Source of the DNA: a virus
Strand: one strand, 5' to 3'
IMG/VR virus record: IMGVR_UViG_3300035193_000067
Span: 62,001-126,000 of that record
DNA: 64,000 bases
Shown here one piece after another: positions 1-8,653 of the stretch (within the stretch, counting starts at the first letter, position 1; the number at the start of each line of letters is the position of its first letter). The position numbers and the translations under genes are program-made. The notes under the pieces are model-generated. The model saw only the letters and a list, made by a program, of their open reading frames with translations. It was not told the origin of the DNA and did no database searches.

Positions 1-250
1 TGGAGAGTGGTACATTGTTTGTAGCAGCAGTAGCGCTGACATAATCACCTCTAGGAGTATAACCAGAGAACGCAGCAATATCAACCCTATCCGTATTAAG
101 AGCATTTACAGTTATAGAACCACCACTAACAACACCACGAGACGCCAGGTCATACCTAGTACGCAGTATCTGAGAACCTTTGGCAGCTTCACTGCGATCA
201 AGGTCAACCTCGGTCACCAACACGCCATTTTTAAAATTAGTACCTTCCAT
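1..250 (-). CDS. Tail/baseplate-associated protein, N-terminal part (runs off the window)
   Basis: The open frame begins at ATG 250 behind an AAGGAGATAT ribosome site and stays open to the window edge, giving 83 residues that begin MEGTNFKNGVLVTEVDLDRS. No stop is reached, so the gene is truncated by the window. I do not recognise a domain. The Ser/Thr/Gly-rich, beta-prone composition and the place directly after the long fibre gene suggest another fibre or baseplate component. It is separated from the upstream gene by a weak terminator-like hairpin. Confidence 0.75.
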   Translation of the reverse strand, partial: MEGTNFKNGVLVTEVDLDRSEAAKGSQILRTRYDLASRGVVSGGSITVNALNTDRVDIAAFSGYTPRGDYVSATAATNNVPLS

Positions 251-292
251 TATATCTCCTTAAAGAGCTCACCCGCAAATACGAGGGTATTT

Positions 293-330
293 TAAATAAA
301 CAAGTGGTCTTACTATAATCAGCAAACCAC
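293..330 (-). terminator. Weak intrinsic terminator after the 1209-aa fibre gene
   Basis: On the minus strand GTGGTTT (330-324) can pair with AGACCAC (310-304, one G-U pair), followed by TTGTTTATTT. The hairpin lies 11 bases beyond the stop of the fibre gene. The loop is long (13 bases) and the T tract is interrupted, so termination would be partial. Confidence 0.35.
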
Positions 331-340
331 GAAAAAATAA

Positions 341-3300
341 TCAGGAACCTATCCATGTAGTTGTAGAGGTCAACCCCGGAATTGCAGATACACCTCCTGA
401 CATACTGAGACCTTTAATAGACATTGATCTCATTTTAAAATCCCTAAGATCACGTATACCTGAAATACTCAACCTTAGCTGATGGTATCCATGAGGAGTT
501 GTCTGATAAATATCTACAATAGAATTCTTACTTACAGTGGACCATGCAGCAGAAACACAATCAACAGCGGTAGCTCCTGACCTGTGCTCAAAAGTAATGT
601 TTAACCTACTCTGCTCATATACACGAGATTCCTGATGCTGTAAAAAGTACTGGCCGTTAACGAGATAGTTTAAATCAATCTCTACAGTAGTATCATCCAC
701 AAAACGCCAATAAGACTTCGGGATCTCTCTTTGGATTTCCGCCTGTTGCAGCAGTAAATTACTTCTACTTTTATTTGCCGCAGATCTCTTATCCAGAACA
801 GCTCTCCCAGTATCCTGATTAAAAAACAACTGAGAAGTGGCATCGAATTCTCCCTGAACACTGTCGTACCTTTCGTATATGCTATAATCAACCCACCATG
901 CATAATCATGCCAGGAAGCATTTACAATAGGCATATCCAGAACCGTTGAAGTAACCTGATAAATTAGGTGGTAGTCTATAGTGTAAGAAGAAGAAATACT
1001 TAAATGCCCCGCAGTAATAACAGATGCAGGTATACTGACAGTGTTACCTGCGGAAAAACTCCACCAGGTATTTGGAACAGGTATGCCATTTTCGTAAAGA
1101 GTAGCCTCAACCTGATCTGAATTACTGTAATAGGACAGCGTAGCCTCATAGCTCAAACCTACCAGAGAAAAAGTTAGTTGCTCCCCTCTGACTGGACTTT
1201 CAAATTCTGGATAGACAAATGCATACTTGAAAGGATCTCTAGGAGAGATATCACAATTGACCAACCCGCATAGAGAAAAGTCATCTTCTCCAATCACTCC
1301 TATTAAATTCTTGCACAACCCACCAGTGCCATACTCTGAAACATCATGAATAGACAAAGAAGTATAACAAGGGCTTATCTCTCTTGTCTGCCCTCTGTAT
1401 GTGGTTTCATCTGAGATAACAAGAACTCTGCTCCTACTATCTGTAGGTAGAATATTGTATGTGCAGTTTACCTGTAGGTAACTACCATCCGGAGCAGTAA
1501 GTGTATATACACCATCAGCAGTAACAGTAACATAACCAACACCAGACCCCCAAACAGTACCGTAAGGAGTCCAACGCAATTTTTTAATAGTGGACAAAGA
1601 AGTGTATTCATACTCCATGGTACCATTACCTGCAGGGGTATCTAAAGACACATGAGTTATTGAGACTCCTGCATAAGGAGTTGTTTTATTGACTATCTTG
1701 TGAGGAAGCCCTAAGTATTTTTTCTCATTAAGTGACAATGGATCTTTTGACCAGACAAAAGTTAAATCTTCCATATACTGACTATGAAGGCTTCGGGGAA
1801 CTGTAGCATTTCCCAAAAAACCTGAAGATATATATTTTACCTGGGCATTGACACAATCAGTTATTACATCTATATTGCCAGTAAGCTTCTCAAACAGAAC
1901 AGATACCAGAACATCACCTGTACAAGGCTGTATCGGAGTGACAAACTCAATATAAGTAAAATCTGCTGCAAACAACCCGCCAGTGTCCGTATTGACAACT
2001 GAAGGAGTACCTGCTATCCATGAAGACCCGCCATCAAAGGACACTCTCAAAGTTGCTTCCAAAGTGCCTGAATTGAGACTCAGAAACCATCCTGAGATTT
2101 TTAAGTCATAGCCCTCATAATCAGCAATGCCTCCAGGTACACCAAGAACCCCATCAGGAATACGTACGGAAGAATCTATAGCAGAGGATTGCAAAGACCT
2201 TCCACTCAATGTAACAGACGTAGCAGCAGAATCAGTAAACCTGTAAGCAAAAGCAGGAGTAACGTCATATGAATCATGCTTATCTGTCAAAATAAAAGAT
2301 GGATAAAATTCTGAGGAAGACGTACCAGTTATCGGACTAACTCTCCAGTAGTCAGGAGTCTCTACGTACCCATCCGTAATATCATCATAAACAATTACCG
2401 TATCAACCTGAGTAGTCGAGGGTAGAAGTTCTCTGTTTACAGACACCAACAACCCCTGAGATCTCACAGTGTTTTCCACCAGTTTATGAAAAGATACAGA
2501 GATGGTTTCTTCAGCCAGTGCTGTTTGTACAAGCAAATCAACATCCACGTAAACGTTAATGACATGACCATCTGCATCAGTTATCGCATAATACCCCGAT
2601 TCTGACACAGTATACATACCCCCAAAGGATGCAGAGACTGAAGCTTTCCCGTAGAACTCGAAAACATCAAAAGTAGAGTTATAGATATACCTTACTCTTG
2701 CCTCATTAACGTCATGTATATACCCTTTCGCCCCACCATTGATCTCCAAAACCTGTACTGCATTGTTAAAAAGAGAGGATGTACCCAGGTAAAGATCTCC
2801 ACCATCCACACCCAGCAACTCAGAAGCTGCATTGTACTGACCACTTTCCACTTTTATCGAATTCGTTGCACGCAGTAGCAACCTGCCTCCATATACTGAA
2901 GCAGTGGTAGTGTATGGAGCACCGTATCTAATATCTGAAGAAAGGGCTGTATTGATAGCACTTACCACAGTAGCCACAGAAGGAGTACCTGAAGGAATGT
3001 CTATAGAAATCACTCCTCGTGAGTTCAAGTCCAGGTACAATGTCTTATCGACACCTGATACTATAGAGTAGGAGTATGTTGAAACATCTCTTCCTGTAAT
3101 TGTTACATTGCTAAATTTTAAAGGGCCTGCTAAAAAAACCTCTCCGTCACCTGCGTAGACAGTTTGACCTACACCTCCGTCAGGACTCCACTCCAGATTA
3201 CCTGTAGAAGGATTGTACGTCAAGCTATGTGGTACAGAAGGACTGCTAAGAACATCTGGATCAGCTTTAACCAGCGTTACTCCAGTTATATTTCCTGTAG

Positions 3301-3970
3301 AGGTAAGAACAGAAGATCTGTCCAGGAACCTGTGATTAACCAACATGGACTGATCCAGCACCCAATTAGGACCCCAGAACTTACGAGAATAGCTCATAGG
3401 CTCCACTTGAGTAATAACAGCTACTGCCTCATTAAGTCCTTTATAGACGCCTCCAAAATTGCGATAGGAAGCTCTCAGCTGATACACCTGATCTCGGTAG
3501 GAGTCAACCCCTTGACCAGTATCCCTGTAAAAAGATAAAGGCTCTCCATAGATTTCCTGAAGAGATGTAGCATTTGCTGTATTTATTGAGATATTTGATC
3601 TTACCTGAGAAATATTATCGTCAATAATCTCCAGACAGTACGCATATGCTGCCAACCATATTGCCCAATCCCGTACAGTAAGGTATGCCTTATATACTCT
3701 TCCGGTTTGATTAGACCTGCAGGAAATGATAACTTCACCTTGGGGTATCTTTCTGGAGAAGGTAACAGATCCTCCAGAGTTGCTTTTAGCTATACCTGAG
3801 AAATTATCATTTATGTAGATACCAAATTCTGTATTAGGTTCTGTGGTCTCCAATCGTAATGGAGTTGTTCCAGATCTTAACGGTACTACTACACCAAGGG
3901 ACTCATAAAAAGGGCCTCCAACAATACTGCGAACCATCTGAGAGTATCTGTCAATTACAGGGAACGTCAT
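341..3970 (-). CDS. Large tail fibre / baseplate-associated structural protein
   Basis: This is a 1209-aa beta-rich protein. The open frame extends upstream to 4033, but ATG 3970 has GGAGGT ten bases before it, so MTFPVIDRYS is the likely start; the ribosome site lies in the end of the upstream gene. Residues about 310-395 hold a module of the form AINTALSSDIRYG...GRLLL...ELLGV, like the flagellar hook IN motif and shared with the sheath. The long middle part has alternating polar/hydrophobic Ig-like strands, including an ISG-WFLSLNSGTLEATLRVSFDGG stretch. It is the last complete gene of the late baseplate operon, after gpJ-like and IPT/lectin-like proteins, which fits a fibre or peripheral baseplate role. 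No enzyme motif was seen. Exact function is inferred from position. Confidence 0.7.
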   Translation of the reverse strand: MTFPVIDRYSQMVRSIVGGPFYESLGVVVPLRSGTTPLRLETTEPNTEFGIYINDNFSGIAKSNSGGSVTFSRKIPQGEVIISCRSNQTGRVYKAYLTVRDWAIWLAAYAYCLEIIDDNISQVRSNISINTANATSLQEIYGEPLSFYRDTGQGVDSYRDQVYQLRASYRNFGGVYKGLNEAVAVITQVEPMSYSRKFWGPNWVLDQSMLVNHRFLDRSSVLTSTGNITGVTLVKADPDVLSSPSVPHSLTYNPSTGNLEWSPDGGVGQTVYAGDGEVFLAGPLKFSNVTITGRDVSTYSYSIVSGVDKTLYLDLNSRGVISIDIPSGTPSVATVVSAINTALSSDIRYGAPYTTTASVYGGRLLLRATNSIKVESGQYNAASELLGVDGGDLYLGTSSLFNNAVQVLEINGGAKGYIHDVNEARVRYIYNSTFDVFEFYGKASVSASFGGMYTVSESGYYAITDADGHVINVYVDVDLLVQTALAEETISVSFHKLVENTVRSQGLLVSVNRELLPSTTQVDTVIVYDDITDGYVETPDYWRVSPITGTSSSEFYPSFILTDKHDSYDVTPAFAYRFTDSAATSVTLSGRSLQSSAIDSSVRIPDGVLGVPGGIADYEGYDLKISGWFLSLNSGTLEATLRVSFDGGSSWIAGTPSVVNTDTGGLFAADFTYIEFVTPIQPCTGDVLVSVLFEKLTGNIDVITDCVNAQVKYISSGFLGNATVPRSLHSQYMEDLTFVWSKDPLSLNEKKYLGLPHKIVNKTTPYAGVSITHVSLDTPAGNGTMEYEYTSLSTIKKLRWTPYGTVWGSGVGYVTVTADGVYTLTAPDGSYLQVNCTYNILPTDSRSRVLVISDETTYRGQTREISPCYTSLSIHDVSEYGTGGLCKNLIGVIGEDDFSLCGLVNCDISPRDPFKYAFVYPEFESPVRGEQLTFSLVGLSYEATLSYYSNSDQVEATLYENGIPVPNTWWSFSAGNTVSIPASVITAGHLSISSSYTIDYHLIYQVTSTVLDMPIVNASWHDYAWWVDYSIYERYDSVQGEFDATSQLFFNQDTGRAVLDKRSAANKSRSNLLLQQAEIQREIPKSYWRFVDDTTVEIDLNYLVNGQYFLQHQESRVYEQSRLNITFEHRSGATAVDCVSAAWSTVSKNSIVDIYQTTPHGYHQLRLSISGIRDLRDFKMRSMSIKGLSMSGGVSAIPGLTSTTTWIGS

Positions 3971-3974
3971 ATAT

Positions 3975-4988
3975 CTATTTACCTCCACCCAACCCCTGAG
4001 ATTCCAGAACAGGAGTACGAACAGTAGTATCATCAGGTATAGTCATCTTAACATTAAACTGAGGCGAGTTTAGTATGACTAAATTATCCTCAAAGTAGTA
4101 TTCATAAAAATTGGGGCGTGTAACTGTCCCTCCTGATACCACAGATACGTCCACATAACCACTGTATGCAGCCAACTGATCTCTACCATCTCTGGAAGGA
4201 GGAGTAAGACCTCTTAAACGGTATGCTGAGACTATGATAGGATCAAACACTACCTGCTCACCAAATACCACAAAAGTCTTTAAAAGAGAATGTAATACAT
4301 TTACACCAGCTACTGCATAGGATGCAGAATTATTTGCAGAATAGTAGCGTATAGTAGCACTTGTTGTGACGAATCTTTTCGAACTGAAGAACAATGATCC
4401 GTTTCCATAAAAATACACTGAGGTACCAAATCTCAACATCCGGAAAACTGACACACCAGTTGTCCAGGAAGAACTCCAGGTATCAACCACACGACCATTG
4501 ACAACAACAGAGGCAGTAAGCTCAGTCGTACCACTGGAAGTTCCCTGAGTTACTGCAAATGAACAGTAGTTTGAAGAATCCACGTATGCTTCATATGTAA
4601 ATAAATTGACAGAGGATGAAGGGTATACACTTACGGAAGGTATGCTAACCCGTGTCTCGAATTGAAAGTTTGATACAGAGGATACAGAGGATACCCCGGA
4701 AACACTTCCAGAGGTTGCCCCTGTGTTCAGTAAAAGATTAGGAGAAGCTACAGATATGGATCCAGATCCCGAAGATATATCAGACCATTTGGCAGCGTCA
4801 AGTGTGGCATTGGTCCAGGTATCATCATACCCTTCATAACCAAAACTCTCCCCAGTTAGTACAAAACGCTGGCCGCCCGTAGAAGGACCGGATTCTACAG
4901 AAATACTGCTGAGGACAGTATCAAAACCGTAGACATCACCACCTGCCGCATAAGTACCTGCATATAAAAAGTCTGAATAAAGTCCCAT
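3975..4988 (-). CDS. Baseplate/fibre protein with IPT-like and lectin-like regions
   Basis: A 337-aa protein that starts MGLYSDFLYAG directly after the gpJ-like gene (1-base gap). Residues about 25-50 (SISVESGPSTGGQRFVLTGESF) look like the first strands of an IPT/TIG domain. Residues about 55-215 are Ser/Thr-rich with alternating strands and the pattern WTNATLDAAKW...FQFETRV...YFYGNGSLFFSS typical of concanavalin-like jelly rolls found in phage fibres. The C-terminus continues into a fibre-like beta region. A role in peripheral baseplate or host-surface binding is inferred. Fold assignments are by eye and moderate. Confidence 0.65.
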   Translation of the reverse strand: MGLYSDFLYAGTYAAGGDVYGFDTVLSSISVESGPSTGGQRFVLTGESFGYEGYDDTWTNATLDAAKWSDISSGSGSISVASPNLLLNTGATSGSVSGVSSVSSVSNFQFETRVSIPSVSVYPSSSVNLFTYEAYVDSSNYCSFAVTQGTSSGTTELTASVVVNGRVVDTWSSSWTTGVSVFRMLRFGTSVYFYGNGSLFFSSKRFVTTSATIRYYSANNSASYAVAGVNVLHSLLKTFVVFGEQVVFDPIIVSAYRLRGLTPPSRDGRDQLAAYSGYVDVSVVSGGTVTRPNFYEYYFEDNLVILNSPQFNVKMTIPDDTTVRTPVLESQGLGGGK

Positions 4989-4989
4989 A

Positions 4990-6414
4990 CTAAGCCAGAT
5001 TAATAACCAGATCAGCTTCTTCTATTCTGGCATATTGGTTTTTATCAATCACTAAATCTCCAATACCTGTACCACCCTGGTAATCTAAAACGGTGTACAC
5101 AAAGTTATCAACACCATAAATCCTACCAACCTCCCTGTCAATATCAAATTCCTCCAAATTGTCGCCGAGCATCAATGAGTTGATGTACGTTTTTATGGCA
5201 CTTCTAACGTTGGCAAGGACATTTGTAGGAGATCCTGCATTTACCGTTAAAGTAGCCTCCAAGGTTACAGGTACGCGTATGGCAGCCTTAAACAAAACAT
5301 CAGATCCACGAGATTTTTTAGAGATCTGACCGAAAAATGATTGAAGCTGTGCAATTAAAGAATTATATACATACGTAATAGTGAGGTCATCTCCGATATC
5401 AGGATGATTACCACCGCTCAACCACCTTATACCATCAGATCCACGAACACTGTAAGAATACACAGAGTCTCCAGTAACAACCTCATAATCAGTTCCTTCA
5501 AAATAAGAAGCCGCAGCAGCAACTGAAGTTACTGAAGAGACAGATACCACAGGCTGCTTGTCCAGAATGTTGGTAGTGTAAACGCCATAATACTCTGTTG
5601 TATAGGATCTTGTCAAAGAAGAATCACCAAGCACCCAGGCATCAACTGCACCAGGATCCTCATCAGACCTTGTAAAGATGGTATCCCCGTCATAAACAAC
5701 AGCTATATCAGTAACACTTGAGAAATTATCCAAAACAAAACTTTTTAGACCATCAGGAGTACTTATCTGAGAGCCTGTCACATGAAGCAAATACCTTTTT
5801 GCCAGCTTATCATTAGTTTCAATACCACTGCCATCAGTTGCCGCAGATCTGTTGAAGACCTCATCAAACTCAGGAAGCGCCCTTCGCATTTCTGTAATAT
5901 TAAAAGCAGGAACTGCTGTATTGGATCCCTGTGAAGTACTTACTACAGAAACATCCAATTCATACTTACCTGTATCGCTGTTATAATACTGGCTCGCAGA
6001 AGCTGCATACATTGTCTTCTCTTCAGAAGTCTTAAACAGAATACTCCTACCTGTAGCAGCGCTTATTTTAGTTGACACAGGAAAGGAAATAGGTACAGTG
6101 ATATCAGATACTGGAGGAGTTGACCTGCTGAAAGTTACCACTGTAGAGGATCTTACCGATCCAAAGCGGATAATATTGTCATTGTACACCAGATCGTCCA
6201 CATCATCAGGTACCAGTTGATCGGCATTTTTTAAACTAATCAGCTTATTGAGATAATAAACACGATCATTCTGATTTTGCAGAACTCCTGCTTGTGGATC
6301 AATAAAAATATCCCGGTAGGGTCCTATGCGCGTATCCAATGTCCTGTCACGCTCATTGACCGCATTGCTCAGGAATGTAGCAAAATCGTCAGATGTCAAT
6401 CGTTCTATTGTCAC
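4990..6414 (-). CDS. Baseplate J-like wedge protein (T4 gp6 / P2 gpJ family)
   Basis: A 474-aa protein with the gpJ-like layout: helical N-terminus with RDRTLDTRIGPYRDIFIDPQ, a central beta region, the segment GIETNDKLAKRYLLHVTGSQ around residue 195-215 (typical of the J-like family, where an E/D-rich helix precedes the conserved domain), and a C-terminal domain with LEATLTVNAG, a helix, and a DIDREVGRIYGVDNFVYTV end. The family forms the baseplate wedge that triggers sheath contraction. Its start overlaps the stop of the gp25-like gene by four bases, the usual W-J order in contractile phages. Confidence in the family is high. Confidence 0.88.
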   Translation of the reverse strand: MTIERLTSDDFATFLSNAVNERDRTLDTRIGPYRDIFIDPQAGVLQNQNDRVYYLNKLISLKNADQLVPDDVDDLVYNDNIIRFGSVRSSTVVTFSRSTPPVSDITVPISFPVSTKISAATGRSILFKTSEEKTMYAASASQYYNSDTGKYELDVSVVSTSQGSNTAVPAFNITEMRRALPEFDEVFNRSAATDGSGIETNDKLAKRYLLHVTGSQISTPDGLKSFVLDNFSSVTDIAVVYDGDTIFTRSDEDPGAVDAWVLGDSSLTRSYTTEYYGVYTTNILDKQPVVSVSSVTSVAAAASYFEGTDYEVVTGDSVYSYSVRGSDGIRWLSGGNHPDIGDDLTITYVYNSLIAQLQSFFGQISKKSRGSDVLFKAAIRVPVTLEATLTVNAGSPTNVLANVRSAIKTYINSLMLGDNLEEFDIDREVGRIYGVDNFVYTVLDYQGGTGIGDLVIDKNQYARIEEADLVINLA

Positions 6415-6845
6415 GCCGTACCGCCTACTGTAAAGTTGCTGCGTCTGTCTTCAGTAAACACATTTATACTCCATTCATAATTCCGAGGATCCTGGTCCGA
6501 ATACCAGACCTTGACAGTGGAAAAATCAAAAATAAGCTCATCAGGAGTACGTGTATCATACTGGTAAAATTTCTGTGCACTCTTAAGCCTGCTAAGACCG
6601 TTGTACAGGTTTCTTTGAAAATCAAAAACTGCAGGATATTGAGTGTAGGAAGAAGTATACATCATGGTATCCTCTCCAATTATCTGCCTGAGACCACACC
6701 CTAAACCGGTAGATTTCCTGATATCTGTTGTAATTACGCACTCGACGTCCTGCTTCACTTTGCTTTTGCCGGATACGTAAGAATAACCTGTACCGCCGTC
6801 TAATCGTACCATATCACCATTGGAAAACTGTAAAGTTGTTGACAT
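6411..6845 (-). CDS. Baseplate wedge protein, gp25/gpW-like (probable)
   Basis: A 144-aa protein preceding and overlapping the gpJ-like gene. It begins MSTTLQFSNGDMVRLDGG and contains VKQDVECVITTDIRKSTGLGCGLRQIIGEDTM, where a helix precedes a GxGxxLRxxIG segment in the place where gp25-family proteins carry their L-T-GERxxxP signature. A C-terminal beta region with WSINVFTEDRR follows. Sequence match to the family is weak, and the call rests mainly on size and on the conserved W-J gene order. Confidence 0.5.
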   Translation of the reverse strand: MSTTLQFSNGDMVRLDGGTGYSYVSGKSKVKQDVECVITTDIRKSTGLGCGLRQIIGEDTMMYTSSYTQYPAVFDFQRNLYNGLSRLKSAQKFYQYDTRTPDELIFDFSTVKVWYSDQDPRNYEWSINVFTEDRRSNFTVGGTA

Positions 6846-6853
6846 TTAAAACC

Positions 6854-7351
6854 TCATGGGATTAAATTTCCCGCTTTCTGTGTTTGAATGTATGCTGCAT
6901 CGTCAATAACATCCAATATAGCTAACAGGAACGTACGAATACCTACCCAGTACGCAATGAGCTGATCATAATAATGAACAACAGATACAGTACTCATCCA
7001 CTGATCAGTATAAGGAGTATACGCAGATAAGGATGCATCGATCAACCCAATCAAAGGATCAGTTATGTAAGCATAGAACTCAGGGCACGCATCATCTATT
7101 GGACCTGGAACCCCACTGAGAAGTGCGGATTTAATTTCATCAATAATAGCCTGTACCTGATCATTGACCAGCTCTGCATATTTTTTAATCAGATCATACT
7201 GAGCTAAAAATGCACGAAGCTGTAAAATCTTTGCATCAATGAAAAACAACGCCTTTTCTACAATAGCCCTTAGTTTTGATAAAAGCTCTGAAGTAATGGA
7301 GTAGATGTAATTTAAAATACATTTTGCAAGAGGTTGAAGTGGTGTTGCCAT
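6854..7351 (-). CDS. Helical baseplate-region protein of unknown function
   Basis: A 165-aa, nearly all-helical protein lying between the spike and gp25-like genes. The N-terminal half is amphipathic helix (LLSKLRAIVEKALFFIDAKI...), the C-terminal half contains aromatic-rich helices (STVSVVHYYDQLIAYWVGIRTFLLAILDV). The latter is hydrophobic enough to be membrane-interacting but has charged breaks. No family is recognised. Position suggests a baseplate or inner-tube accessory component. Confidence 0.7.
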   Translation of the reverse strand: MATPLQPLAKCILNYIYSITSELLSKLRAIVEKALFFIDAKILQLRAFLAQYDLIKKYAELVNDQVQAIIDEIKSALLSGVPGPIDDACPEFYAYITDPLIGLIDASLSAYTPYTDQWMSTVSVVHYYDQLIAYWVGIRTFLLAILDVIDDAAYIQTQKAGNLIP

Positions 7352-7354
7352 GTG

Positions 7355-8644
7355 TTAAACCCCTTTCACCTGGACTGTTGCAGAACTGGATAAGGCTGCT
7401 GCCATTGCTGTAGCCCCTGCTGCTGCAGTAGTGTATATAGTCGCAGTGGCAGGGTCTGGGCTTACTGTAGGATTAGTGGACAGTTTTGTCCACGCAGCCG
7501 CTGCTGAAGTAAAGTAGGTTGTCCAGACAGTAGCCAAGGTAGGAGTAATTTTAACGAAAGGTAAGCTGCCTACAGTATTGCCAAGAGATACCATGGGAGC
7601 TAAAACATTAGCCGCAGAGGCAGCTGTGGCAGTTATTGTAGGAGCAGTTATGTTGTACGCTCCTCCCGCAGAATGAGTGGTTGCTCCTGAAGACGTGATT
7701 GTTGTGCTTAGGTTGGTTATTGACCAGGCTGCCAAAGGTGTCGAAAAAGAGAAGACAGAAGCCAATGCAGCTGTTACGAAACTGTTTCCATTACTGTCAA
7801 TAACTTTATCATGAGTAGTTAAGAGCCCCGTAATATCCTGTGAATACTCCCAACGTCTGACAGGTAGAGCTGAAGGAGATAATTTAATGAAAGATGCACC
7901 ACCTTGCTCTTCAACAACATCTCCCTGAGAAATGTAAGCAAGGTCAACAGGTCCTGTACCAGGGTTCCAGCGAGTTGCTGCAGTATACTCCTGGGCAGCA
8001 GTACCTCTGGATGAAATAATAAGACTCTCTTCCCTGTCTGTAGGCAATTGCTTACGACGGACAGCACCATATCGAATATCTGAGGCAGACGCATTGTTTA
8101 CAATTATCAACGCAGTATTGGTAATATCGTTGGTACTTTGATTGTATATAGACTTGCAACTGGTGGATCCTATAACAGCACGATCACCCAGGTATAAATA
8201 GGATCCTCTGGAGGATTTAAAATCCCAATCTCCAGGCTTCACTTCCCTACCAGCAACAGTACCCCACCCAATACCCCCTACGTCAATACTGTCTTCATCC
8301 TGTATGTCAAAGTCTTTGTAGTATACAGCAGAATATCCTAAAATGTGCACCTTGCGATTAGGAGCTATCCCAACGAGAACCATATCCCCAACCTGAGGAA
8401 TGTACCTCCCCCAGGATGCCTTGTTGTAGTTGGCAGAATCGCCTTCCAAAGGAGCGGACAATCCCAGCAAAGGAAACAGTGCTTCAGCAGTACCTGAAGT
8501 ACTTTCCATGTTCAATGAAACAGTGCCTCTGGAGATATGTACTTCAGATACTCTAGCTCGTTGTATGGAAGAGGTGGACAGCGATTGAGCATGTTCTCTC
8601 TGCTCAAAAGAACTCCTATTCGGAAGTACTGTGTTCATTCCCAT
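7355..8644 (-). CDS. Baseplate spike protein, gpV/gp5-like OB-fold
   Basis: A 429-aa protein. The frame can be extended to a GTG at 8653, but ATG 8644 has AGGTGA in better spacing. Residues about 25-105 form the gpV/gp5 OB-fold: ARVSEVHISRGTVSLNME, then GRYIPQVGDMVLVGIAPN and VHILGYS. The motif SDIRYGAVRR, common in phage gpV proteins, occurs near residue 190. The Ala/Ser/Thr-rich C-terminus (about residues 290-429) is suited to a beta-helical spike. The family forms the membrane-piercing central spike at the tail tip. It sits directly after the hub gene, as expected. Confidence 0.82.
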   Translation of the reverse strand: MGMNTVLPNRSSFEQREHAQSLSTSSIQRARVSEVHISRGTVSLNMESTSGTAEALFPLLGLSAPLEGDSANYNKASWGRYIPQVGDMVLVGIAPNRKVHILGYSAVYYKDFDIQDEDSIDVGGIGWGTVAGREVKPGDWDFKSSRGSYLYLGDRAVIGSTSCKSIYNQSTNDITNTALIIVNNASASDIRYGAVRRKQLPTDREESLIISSRGTAAQEYTAATRWNPGTGPVDLAYISQGDVVEEQGGASFIKLSPSALPVRRWEYSQDITGLLTTHDKVIDSNGNSFVTAALASVFSFSTPLAAWSITNLSTTITSSGATTHSAGGAYNITAPTITATAASAANVLAPMVSLGNTVGSLPFVKITPTLATVWTTYFTSAAAAWTKLSTNPTVSPDPATATIYTTAAAGATAMAAALSSSATVQVKGV

Positions 8645-8653
8645 GAGTATCAC

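Noticed and set aside
251-292. TTTAAAATACC sequence like the late element before the first partial gene
   Set aside because: No -10 box lies 14-15 bases downstream, and the ribosome site is too close.
3164-3538. Plus-strand open frame opposite the 1209-aa fibre gene
   Set aside because: Antisense to a large coherent frame and without ribosome site.
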